DNA of 64,000 bases from Christensenella sp. UBA3944 (GCA_002385605.1 DGDU01000033.1:21396-85395); one strand, 5' to 3'; shown: positions 35,410 through 47,700, numbered from the stretch's first letter. The notes: generated by a model from the letters alone, not told the origin. Translations and numbers: made by a program.

Positions 35410-36726
35410 CTAGAACGGGAAACGCCGTTTCCCGCTGCTGAATTGCTTCATCATGGCTTTGGTCTGCTCGAATTGGTTAAGCAGCCTGTTTACATCCTGC
35501 ACGGTGGTGCCGCTGCCCGCGGCAATCCTCTTGCGGCGGGAACCTTTTATTATTTCGGGGTTTGCCCTCTCCTCGGGCGTCATCGAAAGGATTATTGCCT
35601 TTACCTTTTCGATTTGCTTTTCGTCCACATTTAGGTCGGCGCCCTTTAGCTTGCTCGAAAGCCCGGGAATCATATTCATGATATCGGCAAGGTTGCCCAT
35701 CTTTTTCATATTGGAAATCTGCTCGAGGTAGTCCTCGAGGTCGAAGGTGCGCTCCTTAAGCTTTTTGGCAAGCTTTAGCGCGTCCTGCTCGGATATGGCG
35801 CTTTGTGCCTTTTCGATAAGGGTGAGAACATCGCCCATGCCCAATATACGGCTTGCCATGCGGTCGGGGTGGAAGGGCTCGATGTCGCCCATTTTTTCGC
35901 CGATGCCCACATATTTGATTGGCTTGCCGCAGATAGCCTTAATAGAGAGCGCGGCGCCGCCCCTTGTGTCGCCGTCAAGCTTTGTAAGGATAACGCCCGT
36001 TATGTCTATCTCTTTATTGAAGGTGTCGGCAACATTTACGCTGTCTTGCCCCAGCATGGCGTCCACGACAAGCAAGACTTCTTTAGGCTTTACCTTATCC
36101 TTTATTGCGCGAAGCTCCGCCATAAGCTCCTCGTCTATGTGCAGCCTGCCCGCTGTGTCTATAATAACCGTGTCGAAGGCGTTCTTTGTGGCGTATTCCA
36201 CGGCCTCGGCGGCTGTCTTTACGGGGTTTGCCTGCCCTCTCTCGAACACCTCGGCCTTTACCTTCTCGCCCACCACCTGAAGCTGCTTTATAGCTGCGGG
36301 ACGATAGATGTCGCAGGCCACGAGAAGCACCTTTTTGCCCTCTTTTTGCAAGAGGTTGGAAATCTTGCCGCACATCGTCGTTTTGCCGCTTCCCTGAAGC
36401 CCGCACATCATATAAACCGTGGGCGGCTTGTCGGATACCTCAAGTTTGGCGTGCTTGCTGCCCATTAGGCGGATAAGCTCTTCGTTTACTATTTTTATAA
36501 CCTGCTGCGAGGCGTCCAAACCTTTAAGGATGTTTTCGCCCACGGCCTTTTCGGATACCGCTTTTATAAACTCCTTTACGACAACGAAGTTTACATCGGC
36601 TTCAAGCAGGGCAATACGCACCTCGCGCATGGCCTCTTTAATCTCCAGCTCGGTAAGCGCTCCCCTATTCTTCAGCTTGGAGAAAGCATGGTTTAGTTTT
36701 TCCGAAAGATTGCCAAATATCGCCAT
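35410..36726 (-). CDS. ffh: signal recognition particle protein Ffh
   Basis: A 438-residue SRP GTPase. The N domain is residues 1-100 and the G domain has GLQGSGKTT at 109-117, DTAGRLHID and TKLDGDTRGG. The C-terminal M domain starts near residue 325, with SRRKRIAAGSGTTVQDVN and a Met-rich end. It targets nascent membrane and secreted proteins. The start overlaps the ylxM stop by one base. Confidence 0.98.
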   Translation of the reverse strand: MAIFGNLSEKLNHAFSKLKNRGALTELEIKEAMREVRIALLEADVNFVVVKEFIKAVSEKAVGENILKGLDASQQVIKIVNEELIRLMGSKHAKLEVSDKPPTVYMMCGLQGSGKTTMCGKISNLLQKEGKKVLLVACDIYRPAAIKQLQVVGEKVKAEVFERGQANPVKTAAEAVEYATKNAFDTVIIDTAGRLHIDEELMAELRAIKDKVKPKEVLLVVDAMLGQDSVNVADTFNKEIDITGVILTKLDGDTRGGAALSIKAICGKPIKYVGIGEKMGDIEPFHPDRMASRILGMGDVLTLIEKAQSAISEQDALKLAKKLKERTFDLEDYLEQISNMKKMGNLADIMNMIPGLSSKLKGADLNVDEKQIEKVKAIILSMTPEERANPEIIKGSRRKRIAAGSGTTVQDVNRLLNQFEQTKAMMKQFSSGKRRFPF

Positions 36727-37055
36727 CAGATATCCTTAACCTTATTTATTATTTTGTTAAGTCTGCCTTTTATCTCGCCGTCGCTTATATCGGCGGAGAG
36801 GTTTTCGAGGTCTAAGGCAAGTTCGGTTATCTTTGCCACAAGCCCCAGCTTTTTTTCGTATTCCTTAAGCTTTTGCTCGGAGCGTACGATTACATCCCTT
36901 ACGCCCTGGCGGCTTATGCCCAAACGCTCGGCTATCTCGGCAAGGGAGTAATCCTCGTCATAATAAAGCGAAACTATCCGGGATTGATAATCTGTAAGCA
37001 GCGAGCCGTAATAATCGTTAAGCAGCCCAACGCTTAAGCATTTTCTTGTTTCCAT
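36726..37055 (-). CDS. ylxM: SRP-associated helix-turn-helix protein YlxM
   Basis: A 109-residue sigma-70-region-4-like HTH protein (DYSLAEIAERLGISRQGVRDVIVR) with a helical C-terminus. It is the usual partner gene of ffh in Firmicutes and modulates SRP function in studied streptococci. The start is placed at the ATG at 37055; an in-frame TTG at 37067 lies within a TTGACA-like sequence and is not preferred. A consensus promoter lies just upstream. Confidence 0.93.
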   Translation of the reverse strand: METRKCLSVGLLNDYYGSLLTDYQSRIVSLYYDEDYSLAEIAERLGISRQGVRDVIVRSEQKLKEYEKKLGLVAKITELALDLENLSADISDGEIKGRLNKIINKVKDI

Positions 37056-37087
37056 AAGCCCTGTCAAGTATTTTATCTTTACACCAC

Positions 37088-37116
37088 ATTATAAAGTATA
37101 GACAAAATCTTGTCAA
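37088..37116 (-). promoter_or_regulatory. sigma-A promoter of ylxM-ffh-rpsP operon
   Basis: Perfect TTGACA (37111-37116) and perfect TATAAT (37088-37093) are separated by 17 bases on the minus strand. It separates transcription of ylxM onward from ftsY upstream. Confidence 0.95.
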
Positions 37117-37200
37117 ATAATTTATTCAAATATATAGAGTTTCCCGCCGGTTTTAATTTCGCTGCCGCAAAACGCGGATACGATTAAAATCCCTCGCTCC

Positions 37201-38097
37201 TTATGAAAAAATAGCGTCGATAAACTCCTCTGCGTTAAAAGGTATAATGTCGTCTATTTTTTCGCCTATTCCCGCGTACACGACGGGAATCTCGAGTTCG
37301 GCGGAGATGGCAAGCACCACGCCGCCCTTTGCCGTGCCGTCCATTTTTGTCAGGATAATGCCGTCGATGTCGATTGCCTCATTGAATATATCCACCTGGC
37401 TTACGGCGTTTTGACCCGTTGTGGCGTCCAGCACTATATAATTTCTCTGGTCGGCGTCCGGAAGCTCCCTTTGGATAACCCTGTTTATCTTTTTAAGCTC
37501 TTCCATTAGGTTCTTTTTGTTATGGAGCCTTCCCGCCGTATCCACGAGTATTACCTCGGTATTGTGCGCCTTTGCCGAGCTTATGGCGTCAAACACCACC
37601 GCGGCGGGGTCGCTGCCCTCGCCGTGCTTTACAAGCCTTACGCCCGCGCGCTGCGCCCAAATCTCCAACTGCTCCGAAGCCGCCGCCCTGAAGGTATCCG
37701 CCGCCGCCACTATAACCGATTTTCCTTCGCTGACAAACAGCTTGGCTAGCTTTCCAATCGCGGTTGTCTTGCCCACTCCGTTAACCCCCGCTACCAAAAT
37801 AACAAGGGGGTAATCGTAGGGGGGTATCTCGTAGTCTATGCTTTCAAGCATTATCCTTTTTAATTCTTTCTTTGCTTGCTCGGGCGAGGTAATCTTTTTG
37901 CGGTAGATGGCATCCTTAAGCTCCTCGATGATGTTTTCGGTGGCGGTCACTCCGACATCGGCCGATATAAGCGCCGCCTCAAGCTCCTCATAAAACTCAT
38001 CGTCCAAAGCCTTTGCCTTGAATACCTCAAAAATCTTTCTGCCCAGATTGTCGCGGGTCTTGCCCAAAAAGTTCTTTATGCTGGCGAAAATGCCCAT
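37201..38097 (-). CDS. ftsY: signal recognition particle receptor FtsY
   Basis: A 298-residue SRP receptor GTPase with GVNGVGKTT at 104-112, DTAGRLHNK and TKMDGTAKGG. Only a short N domain precedes it and there is no long acidic A domain, as usual in Firmicutes. It docks Ffh-ribosome complexes to the membrane. It lies 27 bases after smc. Confidence 0.97.
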   Translation of the reverse strand: MGIFASIKNFLGKTRDNLGRKIFEVFKAKALDDEFYEELEAALISADVGVTATENIIEELKDAIYRKKITSPEQAKKELKRIMLESIDYEIPPYDYPLVILVAGVNGVGKTTAIGKLAKLFVSEGKSVIVAAADTFRAAASEQLEIWAQRAGVRLVKHGEGSDPAAVVFDAISSAKAHNTEVILVDTAGRLHNKKNLMEELKKINRVIQRELPDADQRNYIVLDATTGQNAVSQVDIFNEAIDIDGIILTKMDGTAKGGVVLAISAELEIPVVYAGIGEKIDDIIPFNAEEFIDAIFS

Positions 38098-38124
38098 ATG
38101 CCTATTCTCCGATATTATTAATCA

Positions 38125-41100
38125 TTAACCCGCCTTGTTGTCGATGGTCTTTAAGGCGTCGTCCAGCTTGGCGGATACCAGCTTGGATACGCCCTTCTCC
38201 TGCATCGTTATGCCGTAGAGAACATCGGCAAGCTCCATTATCGGCTTGCGGTGGGTTACGACGATAAACTGCGTAGAGCTGGAAAACTTCCTTAAGTACT
38301 GCGCGAACAGGCTGGCGTTGGCCTCGTCCAAAGCCGCCTCTATCTCGTCCAGAATGCTGAATGGCATTGGCTTAAGCTTTATTATTGCGAACAATATTGC
38401 TATCGCCGTTAGCGCCCTCTCGCCGCCCGACATAAGGCTAATGCGGGTGAGTTTCTTGCCGGGTGGCTCCGCCATAATCTCTATGCCGGCGTCCAGAACC
38501 GAAAGGTTTTCGCCCTTCTCGAGTTCCAGCCTCGCCGTGCCGCCGCCGAACAGCTCCTTAAACACTTCCTGGAAGTTCTGGTTAACCTGATTGAAGCTCT
38601 TTGTAAACTTCTCCACCATCTCGGTGGTAAGCTCTTCTATCATTTTAACCAAATCGGCCTCGGCCTTAACAAGGTCGTCGTATTGCTTCTTAAGTTCGGC
38701 GTATCTCGTGGTTTCGGATGCGAATTTCTCCTCGGCTAGCTCGTTTACGGGGCCCATCCTCTCTATCTTTCTTCTTAACGCCGACGCTTCCTGAGGCGAT
38801 TTTACGGGGTCGAACTCGCAATCCTTCGCGTACTCCTCGGCGTATTTCTTTGCCGAGTCGAAATCGAGGCCGTAGTCCTCGCTTATCCTTGTCGAAAGGT
38901 TTGCGATGTCTATGTCTATCCTTTCGAGGGCTGCCTCTTCCCTTATGCGCCTTTCGTTTATGTCGGATAGCTGCCTGTTAAGCTCCGTTTTAAGCCCGTC
39001 CAGCTCGGTAATCCTGTCCTTAAGGCGCTTCTTGTGTTCGTCAAGCTCCTCTACCTCTTTACGGAGGGAGGCAATCTGCGCGCTGTTGTCCTCGGTGAGC
39101 GCGGATTTCTCGATTCTCGCTTCGAGATCGGCAAGCTCTTTGTCGTTGGTCGCCTTGCGCGCCCTCAGATCGAGTAAAGCCCTGTTTATGAGGTCAACTT
39201 CCGCCTTAATCGAGGCAAGTTCCTTGTTGATATTGTCTATCTCGTTCTGAAGCCCGCTTACCTCGACATAAGCGTCGGTCACCCTCTTGCTGAGGGCGTC
39301 GAGGTTTTGCTTTGCCGTAAACAGCTTGTCCTTTGCCTCGTTTACAAAGTCCGAAGCCCCCATCTTCTCGGCGGCCATATCGTCCTTATTCTTTTCGGAC
39401 TGTTTGATTAAAACGGCAAGTTCGTCGAGGCGGGCGGTATTCGTGGCGATGGAGGTTTCCAGCTTTTCTATCGCGGCTTTGCAGGCGGATACTTCGCTGT
39501 CGGCGGCCGATACCCTGCTCTCGAGGCTTCCTATATCGATATCCAGCTTATGGATTCTCGCGCCTATTATGCCCGCGGCTTTTTCTAGCTCGGCGCTCTC
39601 GGCGGCGTAGTCCTGAATGCTGTCCCTTAGCATTTCGATTTTCTTTTTAGTGGAGGCAAGCTTTTTCTTAAGCTCTTCAAGCTCGCTCTCCCTGGACAAA
39701 ATCCTGTTTGACCTGTTGGCGTTGCTTCCGCCGCTAACCGAGCCGCTCTGGCTTACTATATCGCCGTTGAAATCTACGATTCGGAAGCCGAATTTATACT
39801 TTTTGGCTATCCTAAATGCCGTTTCGCGGTCTTCGACGACAACAGTCTTGCCCAGAAGGCTGGAGATTACATTGTCGAATCTGGGCTCGTTTCTTATGAT
39901 GTCGGAGGCTATGCCGATAACGCCTTCCTCGTCCAGAACCCTGTCGTATTCCCTCGCGAGGGGGTTGGCCCTAACCGTTGTAAGCGGCAGGAATGTGGCC
40001 CTGCCGTAGCCCTTTTGACGCAATAAATCGATGAGGTCGCCGGCGTCGCTCTCGTTGGGGGTAATGATATTCTGTATCGCCGCGCCCAAAGCGGACTCTA
40101 TGGCTATCTGCAGATCCTCGGGAACGGTAATTACATCGCCCACCGTGCCCAGTATCTTGCGCTTTATCTCGGGGTTATTGTTTGCCTCCGCCATAAGTCG
40201 GCGGACGGATTCCTGGTAGCCCGTGTAGTCGTTTATGAACTCCTCGACCATCCTTATTTTTGCGTCTAGGGCGGCGTAATACTGCTCTGCCGCTCCCAAA
40301 TCCTTTTGCGCGGCTTTCAGGTCGGCGAGGCAGTCGGCGAGGTTTTTGTCGGCAAGCGCCTTCTCACGCTGTTTCTCGTCCTTTTCGTTCAAAAGGACAT
40401 TGAGGCTTGCGGAAAGCTCGTCCCTCGTCTTGGCAAGCGTTGTGTATGCCGCTTTTTTATCCTTAAGCTCTTCTTTTGCCTCGCGGATGGAATCGATAAG
40501 CAAATCCCTTTCGATTTCGAGCTTTGCCTTATTTTTGTCTATCTCGGAGAGCTTATCCATGCTCTCCATCATAAGGCGGTTGGTCTTTTCTATCTCCTTC
40601 TCCTGTTGGGCGACGGACTCGGCCAGCTCGGACTGGTTTCTGGCCAGAAGCTCGTAGGTCTGGCGTTTTTCTTTAAGAAGAAATGTTTTTTCGTTATACG
40701 CCACAACCTTTTCTTCCCGCTCGCGGTGCCTTTCGGCAAGGCGCGACTCCAGCTGTACGGTTTCGGTCGCTATGTTTTGCGCTTCCCTGCGGAGGTTAGC
40801 AAGCCTTTCGTTAAGAAGCCTGTACTCGCCCGCCGCCTTTTCGTTGCTGACAAGAAGTTCTGTAATCTGGTCGCGAAGCCTTGCCCCGTAAATGTCGCTG
40901 TTCATCGAGTCGTTCATAGCGGCGTTATAGTCGGCGTTTACGCTTCTTAACTCTTCCTCTTTGGCGGCAAGCTCGGCGGCGATTTTCTCGAGATGCTTTC
41001 TTGCCTTATCCCTTTGCGCCGAGGCGGTTTCGGTCTGGTGCAGGAAATACAAAACCTCAAGCTGCTTAAGCTTATTCTTAAGTTCCCTTACCTTTGCGGC

Positions 41101-41733
41101 GTCCTTGGCTTCCTGCTCGAGGGGGCCTAAATTGGATGAAATCTCGTGCAAAATGTCGTTAAGGCGGGAGAGGTTGTCGCGGGTTTTTTCCAGCTTCTTT
41201 TCGGTTTCGATTTTGCGCGCCTTGTGGCGGCTTATGCCCGCCGCTTCCTCGAATATCTGGCGGCGCGCCTCGGGCTTGGCCGAAAGGATTTCCTCAATTT
41301 TGCCCTGCCCTATTATGCTGTAGCCCTCGCGCCCGATACCGCTGTCGCGGAAGAGGTCAATGATATCCCTCCAGCGGCAGAGGTTTCGGTTTATAAAATA
41401 CTCGCTTTCGCCGCTTCTATACATCTTGCGGGTTACGACAACCTCATCATAATCGACGGGGTAGCGCCTGTCCTCGTTGTCCAAGAAGAGGGATACCTCG
41501 CAGTACGACATCGATTTACGGTTTGCCGTGCCGCCGAAGATAATTTCGGGCATCTTTTTGCAGCGCAAAACCGAGGGGCTTTGCTCGCCCAATACCCACC
41601 TGACGGCGTCGGCCACATTGGACTTTCCGCAGCCGTTGGGGCCTACTATACCTGTGATGTTGGACTTGAATTCTATCTCGGTTCTGTCCGCAAAGGATTT
41701 AAAGCCATAAAGTTCAATCTTTTTCAGGTTCAT
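38125..41733 (-). CDS. smc: chromosome segregation protein SMC
   Basis: A 1202-residue SMC ATPase. The Walker A is GPNGCGKS at 31-38. Two coiled-coil arms flank a hinge near residues 510-650 (GTVGDVITVPEDL). The signature is LMSGGERALTAIAILF and the Walker B is FSILDEIEAALDEAN. It condenses and organises the chromosome with ScpA and ScpB. The ATG at 41733 fits the family start (MNLKKIELYGFKSF), but the nearest GGAG lies 23 bases upstream; a CTG at 41751 is better spaced. Upstream, only 35 bases separate it from the giant lipoprotein gene. Confidence 0.98.
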   Translation of the reverse strand: MNLKKIELYGFKSFADRTEIEFKSNITGIVGPNGCGKSNVADAVRWVLGEQSPSVLRCKKMPEIIFGGTANRKSMSYCEVSLFLDNEDRRYPVDYDEVVVTRKMYRSGESEYFINRNLCRWRDIIDLFRDSGIGREGYSIIGQGKIEEILSAKPEARRQIFEEAAGISRHKARKIETEKKLEKTRDNLSRLNDILHEISSNLGPLEQEAKDAAKVRELKNKLKQLEVLYFLHQTETASAQRDKARKHLEKIAAELAAKEEELRSVNADYNAAMNDSMNSDIYGARLRDQITELLVSNEKAAGEYRLLNERLANLRREAQNIATETVQLESRLAERHREREEKVVAYNEKTFLLKEKRQTYELLARNQSELAESVAQQEKEIEKTNRLMMESMDKLSEIDKNKAKLEIERDLLIDSIREAKEELKDKKAAYTTLAKTRDELSASLNVLLNEKDEKQREKALADKNLADCLADLKAAQKDLGAAEQYYAALDAKIRMVEEFINDYTGYQESVRRLMAEANNNPEIKRKILGTVGDVITVPEDLQIAIESALGAAIQNIITPNESDAGDLIDLLRQKGYGRATFLPLTTVRANPLAREYDRVLDEEGVIGIASDIIRNEPRFDNVISSLLGKTVVVEDRETAFRIAKKYKFGFRIVDFNGDIVSQSGSVSGGSNANRSNRILSRESELEELKKKLASTKKKIEMLRDSIQDYAAESAELEKAAGIIGARIHKLDIDIGSLESRVSAADSEVSACKAAIEKLETSIATNTARLDELAVLIKQSEKNKDDMAAEKMGASDFVNEAKDKLFTAKQNLDALSKRVTDAYVEVSGLQNEIDNINKELASIKAEVDLINRALLDLRARKATNDKELADLEARIEKSALTEDNSAQIASLRKEVEELDEHKKRLKDRITELDGLKTELNRQLSDINERRIREEAALERIDIDIANLSTRISEDYGLDFDSAKKYAEEYAKDCEFDPVKSPQEASALRRKIERMGPVNELAEEKFASETTRYAELKKQYDDLVKAEADLVKMIEELTTEMVEKFTKSFNQVNQNFQEVFKELFGGGTARLELEKGENLSVLDAGIEIMAEPPGKKLTRISLMSGGERALTAIAILFAIIKLKPMPFSILDEIEAALDEANASLFAQYLRKFSSSTQFIVVTHRKPIMELADVLYGITMQEKGVSKLVSAKLDDALKTIDNKAG

Positions 41734-41768
41734 TTTACTGCAGCTACTCAGCCGGTCTCCTTTTTAGA

Positions 41769-44700
41769 TTATTCAGCTATTCCGCTGTCCGCGAAGGCGT
41801 CTTTGCCAATATTTGAAGCGCCCCGGGGAAGGTTTACATAATTTAAGCTTGCGCAGCCCGCAAAGGCGCGCTCTCCTATAACAATGTTAACGGGGGCTTC
41901 GGACAAATCCAGCCCGAGGAAGGAGCGGCAGTCGAGGAAGGCCCCTTCTTCTATTCTTGCGAGTTCGCTGAAGTCGCCGTAAAGCATCGAAAGCGACGAG
42001 GCGTCGGCAAAAGCGTACTTGCCTATCGCCGTAATCCTTCTGGAAAGCGTTACGGTGGCAATGCCCATGCAGCCCGCGAAAGAGTACTCTTTAATCTCTG
42101 TCGCCTTGGTGAGCGTAACATAACGGAGGGTGAAGGGTATGTTATACAGCGTTTCGGTAAGCGTTCCGCCTGCCATTATATGCTGTTTTACCACATTGGC
42201 GGCGTATTCGCCCGCCGTGCCGAATATGTAGCCGAACTGCGACTGCGCGCCTGTCGCGCTAAGCGACCTTCCCGCGAAAGGTATCGAGAGCGACACAAGC
42301 GAGTTGGTGCCCTCAAGCGATCCGCCCTCTATGATATTCACCGAATACGGTATCGTAAGGGATGTTATCGAACGGCAGTTGTAGAAGGCTTTAGCTGGTA
42401 TCTCTGTTATGCCCTCGTTTATAGTTATCGAGGTTACCGCCGTAAGGTTATAGAAAGCGCCGTACCCTATCGCCGAGGCGGAGGTTATTGCTATCGACCT
42501 TAAGGCCTCGGGTATGTAGAAGGTTCTTGAGCCAGACGTGCTGAAGTATTGCGTCGTCGCGCCTATAGTGCCCTCGGTTGCCTCGCCGAATATGTATCCG
42601 AACAAGGCGGCAGCGCCGCTTGCCGAACGGTTGGAACCGACAAACGGCAAGGTGACGCTCTCTAAAGCCGAGCAGCCCGCGAAGGCGCCCGAGGCAATCG
42701 ATGTCACGCTGTCGGGAATCACAATAGAGGTAAGCCCTTTGCAGTTGGCGAATGCCGAGGCGCCGATGCTCACTATGCCGCTGTTAAGGTAAAGCTCGGT
42801 TATCTCGTCGCAGTTATAGAAGGCGCCGCTTGCTATATTGGTTGCGTTGGTAACCGTCACGCTGTAAAGGTTATTGGGAAGCCTGGTGTATACGGTTGTG
42901 CCTTCGCCGTAAACCTGCGCAGTCGTGTTCATGCCCTGCGACACAAAGTTGAAGAAGTAGCCGAGCAAGGCGTTCTGGCCTGCGGCCGAGGGTGAAGCTC
43001 CGATAAACGGCACCGTCAGCCTTTCGAGCCCCGTTACGCCCTCGAATATGCCTATGCCTATGCTTTCGACGCCTGCGGGAATGGCGATCTGGGTAAGCGC
43101 GGTATTCTTAAACGCCGCCGCCCCTATTACCTGCAGCTGCGAGCCCGCCGCGAATATTATTTCGTTAAGCTGCGCGCAGCCCTCGAAGGCGTTGGCGCCT
43201 ATCGAAGTCACGCTCGCGGGTATGGTTATGCTCCTTAAAGCCGTCAGGCCCGAGAACGCCCCGCTCTCGATGGCGACTAGCCCCGCGGGAAGCGTAATCG
43301 TAGTGATTCTGGTGTTATAAGAGAAGGAATTTGTCCTTATCCTCGCGGCGTCGGTGATGTTTACAACGGTCAGATTGCTTGGCGCGCCTCCGAACACATA
43401 ATTTATGGTCGCGGCCTCGCCCGTAGCCGAGCGGGAAGCGCCCACAAACGGCACCGTAAGCGTCTGTATTCCGCTGTCCTTAAAGGCGCTCTTGCCCACG
43501 CTCGTGACTTCCTTATTTATTGTAAGCGTTGTCAGGTTAGAAAGCCCCGAAAGCGCGCCGTAGCCAATGCCCGAAGCGTTGGTAACAGTAATATTTCTGA
43601 TGTTTTGGGGTATCCTGGCATAGGCTATCTGCCCGGCGCCGTCGCCGTAGTGTTGCCCTACCGCGCCGCTCGCGCCCGCCGCTACCTGCTCGAACCAGTA
43701 GCCCAGCAGAGCTTCCTGCCCGTCGGCAACGCTTCTCGCGCCGATGTAAGGAACGGTAAGGTTTTCGAGGTTGAGGCAGCCCGAGAACGCTCCCCGGTGT
43801 ATCGATGTCACATTGTTAAGGGTGAGGTTCACAAGCCCCGTCATGCCAAGCAAAGCGTTTTCGGCGATGGTAACGGCCGAGGTAATCACGAGGGTTTGCA
43901 CGCTCGAGATTCCGCTTTCGGACTCTGTGCCGAACACATGCCTCATCGTCGCCCTGGCGTCCACGGAGTTTGTGCGCTCTCCTACAAACGGCACCGTCAG
44001 GGTTTCTAGCGACACGCAGCCCTCGAAGGCAAGCGCGCCTATCGTTGCAACGCCGCTGTTGATGGATATGCTTGTTATGAAGTGGCAGCCCGAGAACGCC
44101 CCGTAATTGATGGCGGTAGCCGAGGTCACGGTGACATTCTTAAGCGTGGTCGGGATTTCAAAAGATATCGGCGAGGTCTGCTGGGCGTATTTTTGGGAAA
44201 TTCCGCCGCTCTCCGCCCGCCCGAAGAAGTACCCGAGTACGGCGTTTGCGCCCGTTGCGTCCCTGGCCGAGCCAATAAACGGCACCGAGAACCTCTGGCT
44301 TAACGGGCAGCCGTTAAAGACCGCGCTACCTATGAATGTAACGCTGTCGGGTATGACGATATCCGCGAGAGATGCGCAGCCCTTGAATGCGGCTTCGTTG
44401 ATGGTCGAAAGCTTGGATCCCGAAGCGAACACTACCGACCTTAAAGCCGAATTCTCGAAGGCGTGCCCTTCTATGGCAAGCACGCTTGCGGGTATGGTTA
44501 TATTCTCCAATGCGGTATTATACGCGGCGTAAGCGCCTATCTGCGTAATACCCTCGTTGAGGTAAAGGGCGGTAATCCGCGTGTCCCTTATGGCGTCGCT
44601 CGCCAGGAAGGCAGCCGCGGTAACGGTTAAGGTCTTAAGGGCTATAGGCACATTCGCGTTGTCCGCAGCGTGCCCGAAAAGATATCCCAGCTTGTGCTCG

Positions 44701-47700
44701 TCGGTTGTGGGCACATTCTTGTCCTTGTCCTTGCCTACAAAGGGCAGGGTTAGCGAAACAAGGTTTACGCAGCCCTCAAAAGCAGCCTCGCCCATTGTAA
44801 GGACGGTTTGCGGTATTACGGCTTCCTCCAAAGAGGCGCAATCCTTAAAGGCCTCGTAGCCTATCTCGCGCACGCCGTCGGGAAGGGTAATCTGCCTTAA
44901 GACATCGCAGCCCGAGAAGGCGCCCTCGCCCACGGATATGAGGCGGGAGCCGCTCTCGAAGTTCACCGAAATAAGGTTATGGCAGTTAGCGAAGGCGTAA
45001 GCGCCTATCGTCCCGACATCGGCCGATATTGTAATCGTTTCGAACGCCGCGCCGTAGAAGGCGTAATCGCCTATGCTTAGTATCCTGGCGTTGCCGCCGA
45101 TATCTATAAGCTGCAGAGAGGGACACTCTATAAACGCCCTGTCGCCTATGCTCACCTTGCCGAGCGCCCTGAAGGTTCTCAGGTTAGCCATACCCGAGAA
45201 AGCGCCGTCGGAAACCACCGAATCTCCCGTGACCGTCACGGATACGAGGCTTGCTGGAATCTCGCTGTAGAAGTAATTGCCCGCTTCGAAATACTGCCTT
45301 ACGGCGCCCGATGCCGATTGGTCTGTAAAGCCGAACAGGTACCCCAACAGCCCCTCCCTGCCGGAGGCCGATGCGCTCTCGCCCACGAAGGGCAGCACTA
45401 CGCTTTCAAGCGCCTTGCAGTTGGCGAACACGCCCTCGGGTATAGAAGCGATATCTCCGCTTATTTCTATCGATTTAAGGTTAAAGCCCGCGGGGAAGGC
45501 CGATGTCGTCAGCTTTGTGACAGATGTCAACTTAATATTATTAAGGTTTGTTAGCGGCTCTCCGGTAAGGTACATAAGAGAGCTCTCGGCGCCCTCGGCG
45601 TCCGCGCCGGCGCCTGCAAACGGCAGCTCAAGCGACACAAGCCCTGTGCAGCCCACTATAAGGTTTTTGCCCAGCGCGCCGCCGTCCCTTACCGTAAGGT
45701 TCTGCAGCGAGGCTATATTGGAGAACGCGCCGTACCCGCCCGCGCGGTTCACGATAACCGTCTTTAAGGTGGCGGGTATAAAGGCGTAAACGCTTTCGGT
45801 TTCGCTTATAAACTGCTCGGTTACGCCGGCATCCGTCGCCTCGCCGAAGCCGAATATGCTGCCCAAAACGGCGTTTGCCCCGACAGCGTCGGCAGAGGTG
45901 CCCGCGAAGGGCAAATCTAGGCTTTCGATTATAAGGTTGCCGCGCAGCGAGCCTTCTTCTATGGACACAATGCCCGCTCCCAGCGTAAGCGACCTGAGGG
46001 CGGTTATGCCCCTGAAAGTCTTATTGGTTATGGCGATTTCGAGGGTGTCGTTGGCAATCGTGATATTCTCTATCGCCGCCGAGCCGCCGAACACCTCGTC
46101 AAGGGCGGGGTCGGAATCCGAGGGGCTCTTGCCCACAAACGGGACAGTTATATTCTTAAGCGAGGCGTTATTTCCGAACGCGAGATCGCCCATCGATTCC
46201 AGCGACCTGGGAAGCGCTATGGTTGCAATCGCTGTGTTATAGAATGCCTTATCGCCTATCGACGAAAGCGTTTGATTGAGGCTTACCTGAACAAGGCTTA
46301 CGCAGTCCATAAACGCCGCTTCGCCGATGGTTCGTACGGACGCAGGCAGGACGGCGCCAGTCAGGCTGTTGGCGCCCGCGAAGGCTTCTTTGGCGATATA
46401 GCCAAGTGCGGTATCTGCGAGGTTTACGCTCGCGAGGTTGTAAGCGCCTTTGAAAGCGCCCTCTCCCATCTCAATAAGCGAGGCGGGCAGGCGGGCAAAG
46501 GCTATGCCCGAATTTTCGAAGGCGTAATCGCCTATGTATGTAAGCTCTTCGCAACCCTCAAGGTTTAGGGCTATAAGCCTGTCTGTTTCGGCGAAGGCCT
46601 TTTCCTCTATACGTGTAAGCGTCGAGGGAATATCGAATATCCTTAAGTTTGCGCAATTATAGAATGCCTCGTATTCGATGACAAGCAGGCTGGGTCCTCC
46701 CCTGAAGCTTACCGTATCCAGGTTAGCGCAATCCTTAAATGCCGCGAAGCCTATGCTCAGAAGCCCCGAAGGCAGGGATACCGTTTGCAGATAGGTATTG
46801 GAAGCGAAGGCGTACGCGTCTATTCTCACAACGCCGTCGGGCACGGTGTAGCTCGCCGCGTTAAGCGACTTGGGATAGGAAATAAGCACCGAGCCGTCCT
46901 TCGAGAACAGCACGCCCGACACCACCTTGTAGCCCGAGCGGTAGCCCGAGAGGTTGAGGCCCGAAACAGGCGTCTCGTAGAAGGGGTTTACGCCCATATA
47001 AGTTACGCCCGAAGGAATGGCAAATGTTGCGAGGTTGGAATGAGCGAAGGCGTAGCTTCCTACACGGGCAAGGGCGCTGTTTGTCCCGAAGCTAATCGAA
47101 GAGAGCAAGGTATGGGCAAAGGCGTAATCGCCTATCTCCAACGCGGACGCCGGCAGAGCGACCGTCGATACCTTGGTATGGGCAAAGGCGTAATCGCCCA
47201 AAGTTTCTAGGGCGCTGCCCGCGGCAAAGGTTATGCCCGCGAGGTTTTCGCAACCCTCGAAGGCGTAATCGCCTATATACCTAAGAGAAGCCGGGAAGGT
47301 TATAGCCGTTATGGCGGTGTTGCCGCGGAATGCGCTATCCCCTATGTTTACAAGCTGTGCTGCCACGGCGAAGGTAACCGAGGCAAGGCTCAGGTTGTTC
47401 GCGAAAGCGTAATCGCCGATGGCGAGCACGCCCGCGGGCACGCTCACCGATGTTATCGCCGTGCCGAAAAAGGCTTTGGCGTTGATGTAAGCCAGCCTGC
47501 TTCCTATAACCTCGAAGGTTATGGTTTGCAGGGCGCTTCCCTCAAACGCCGATTCGTCTATTGTCACGACGGATGCGGGAATATTAACCGCCGCGATTTG
47601 CGCCATGTAGAAGGCCTTTTTGTTTATGGATGCCAGATTCTCGTTGAGGGTGACATTCAGCGCAGGTATGCCGCTAAGAGCCCCCTCCCCGATGTGCAGG

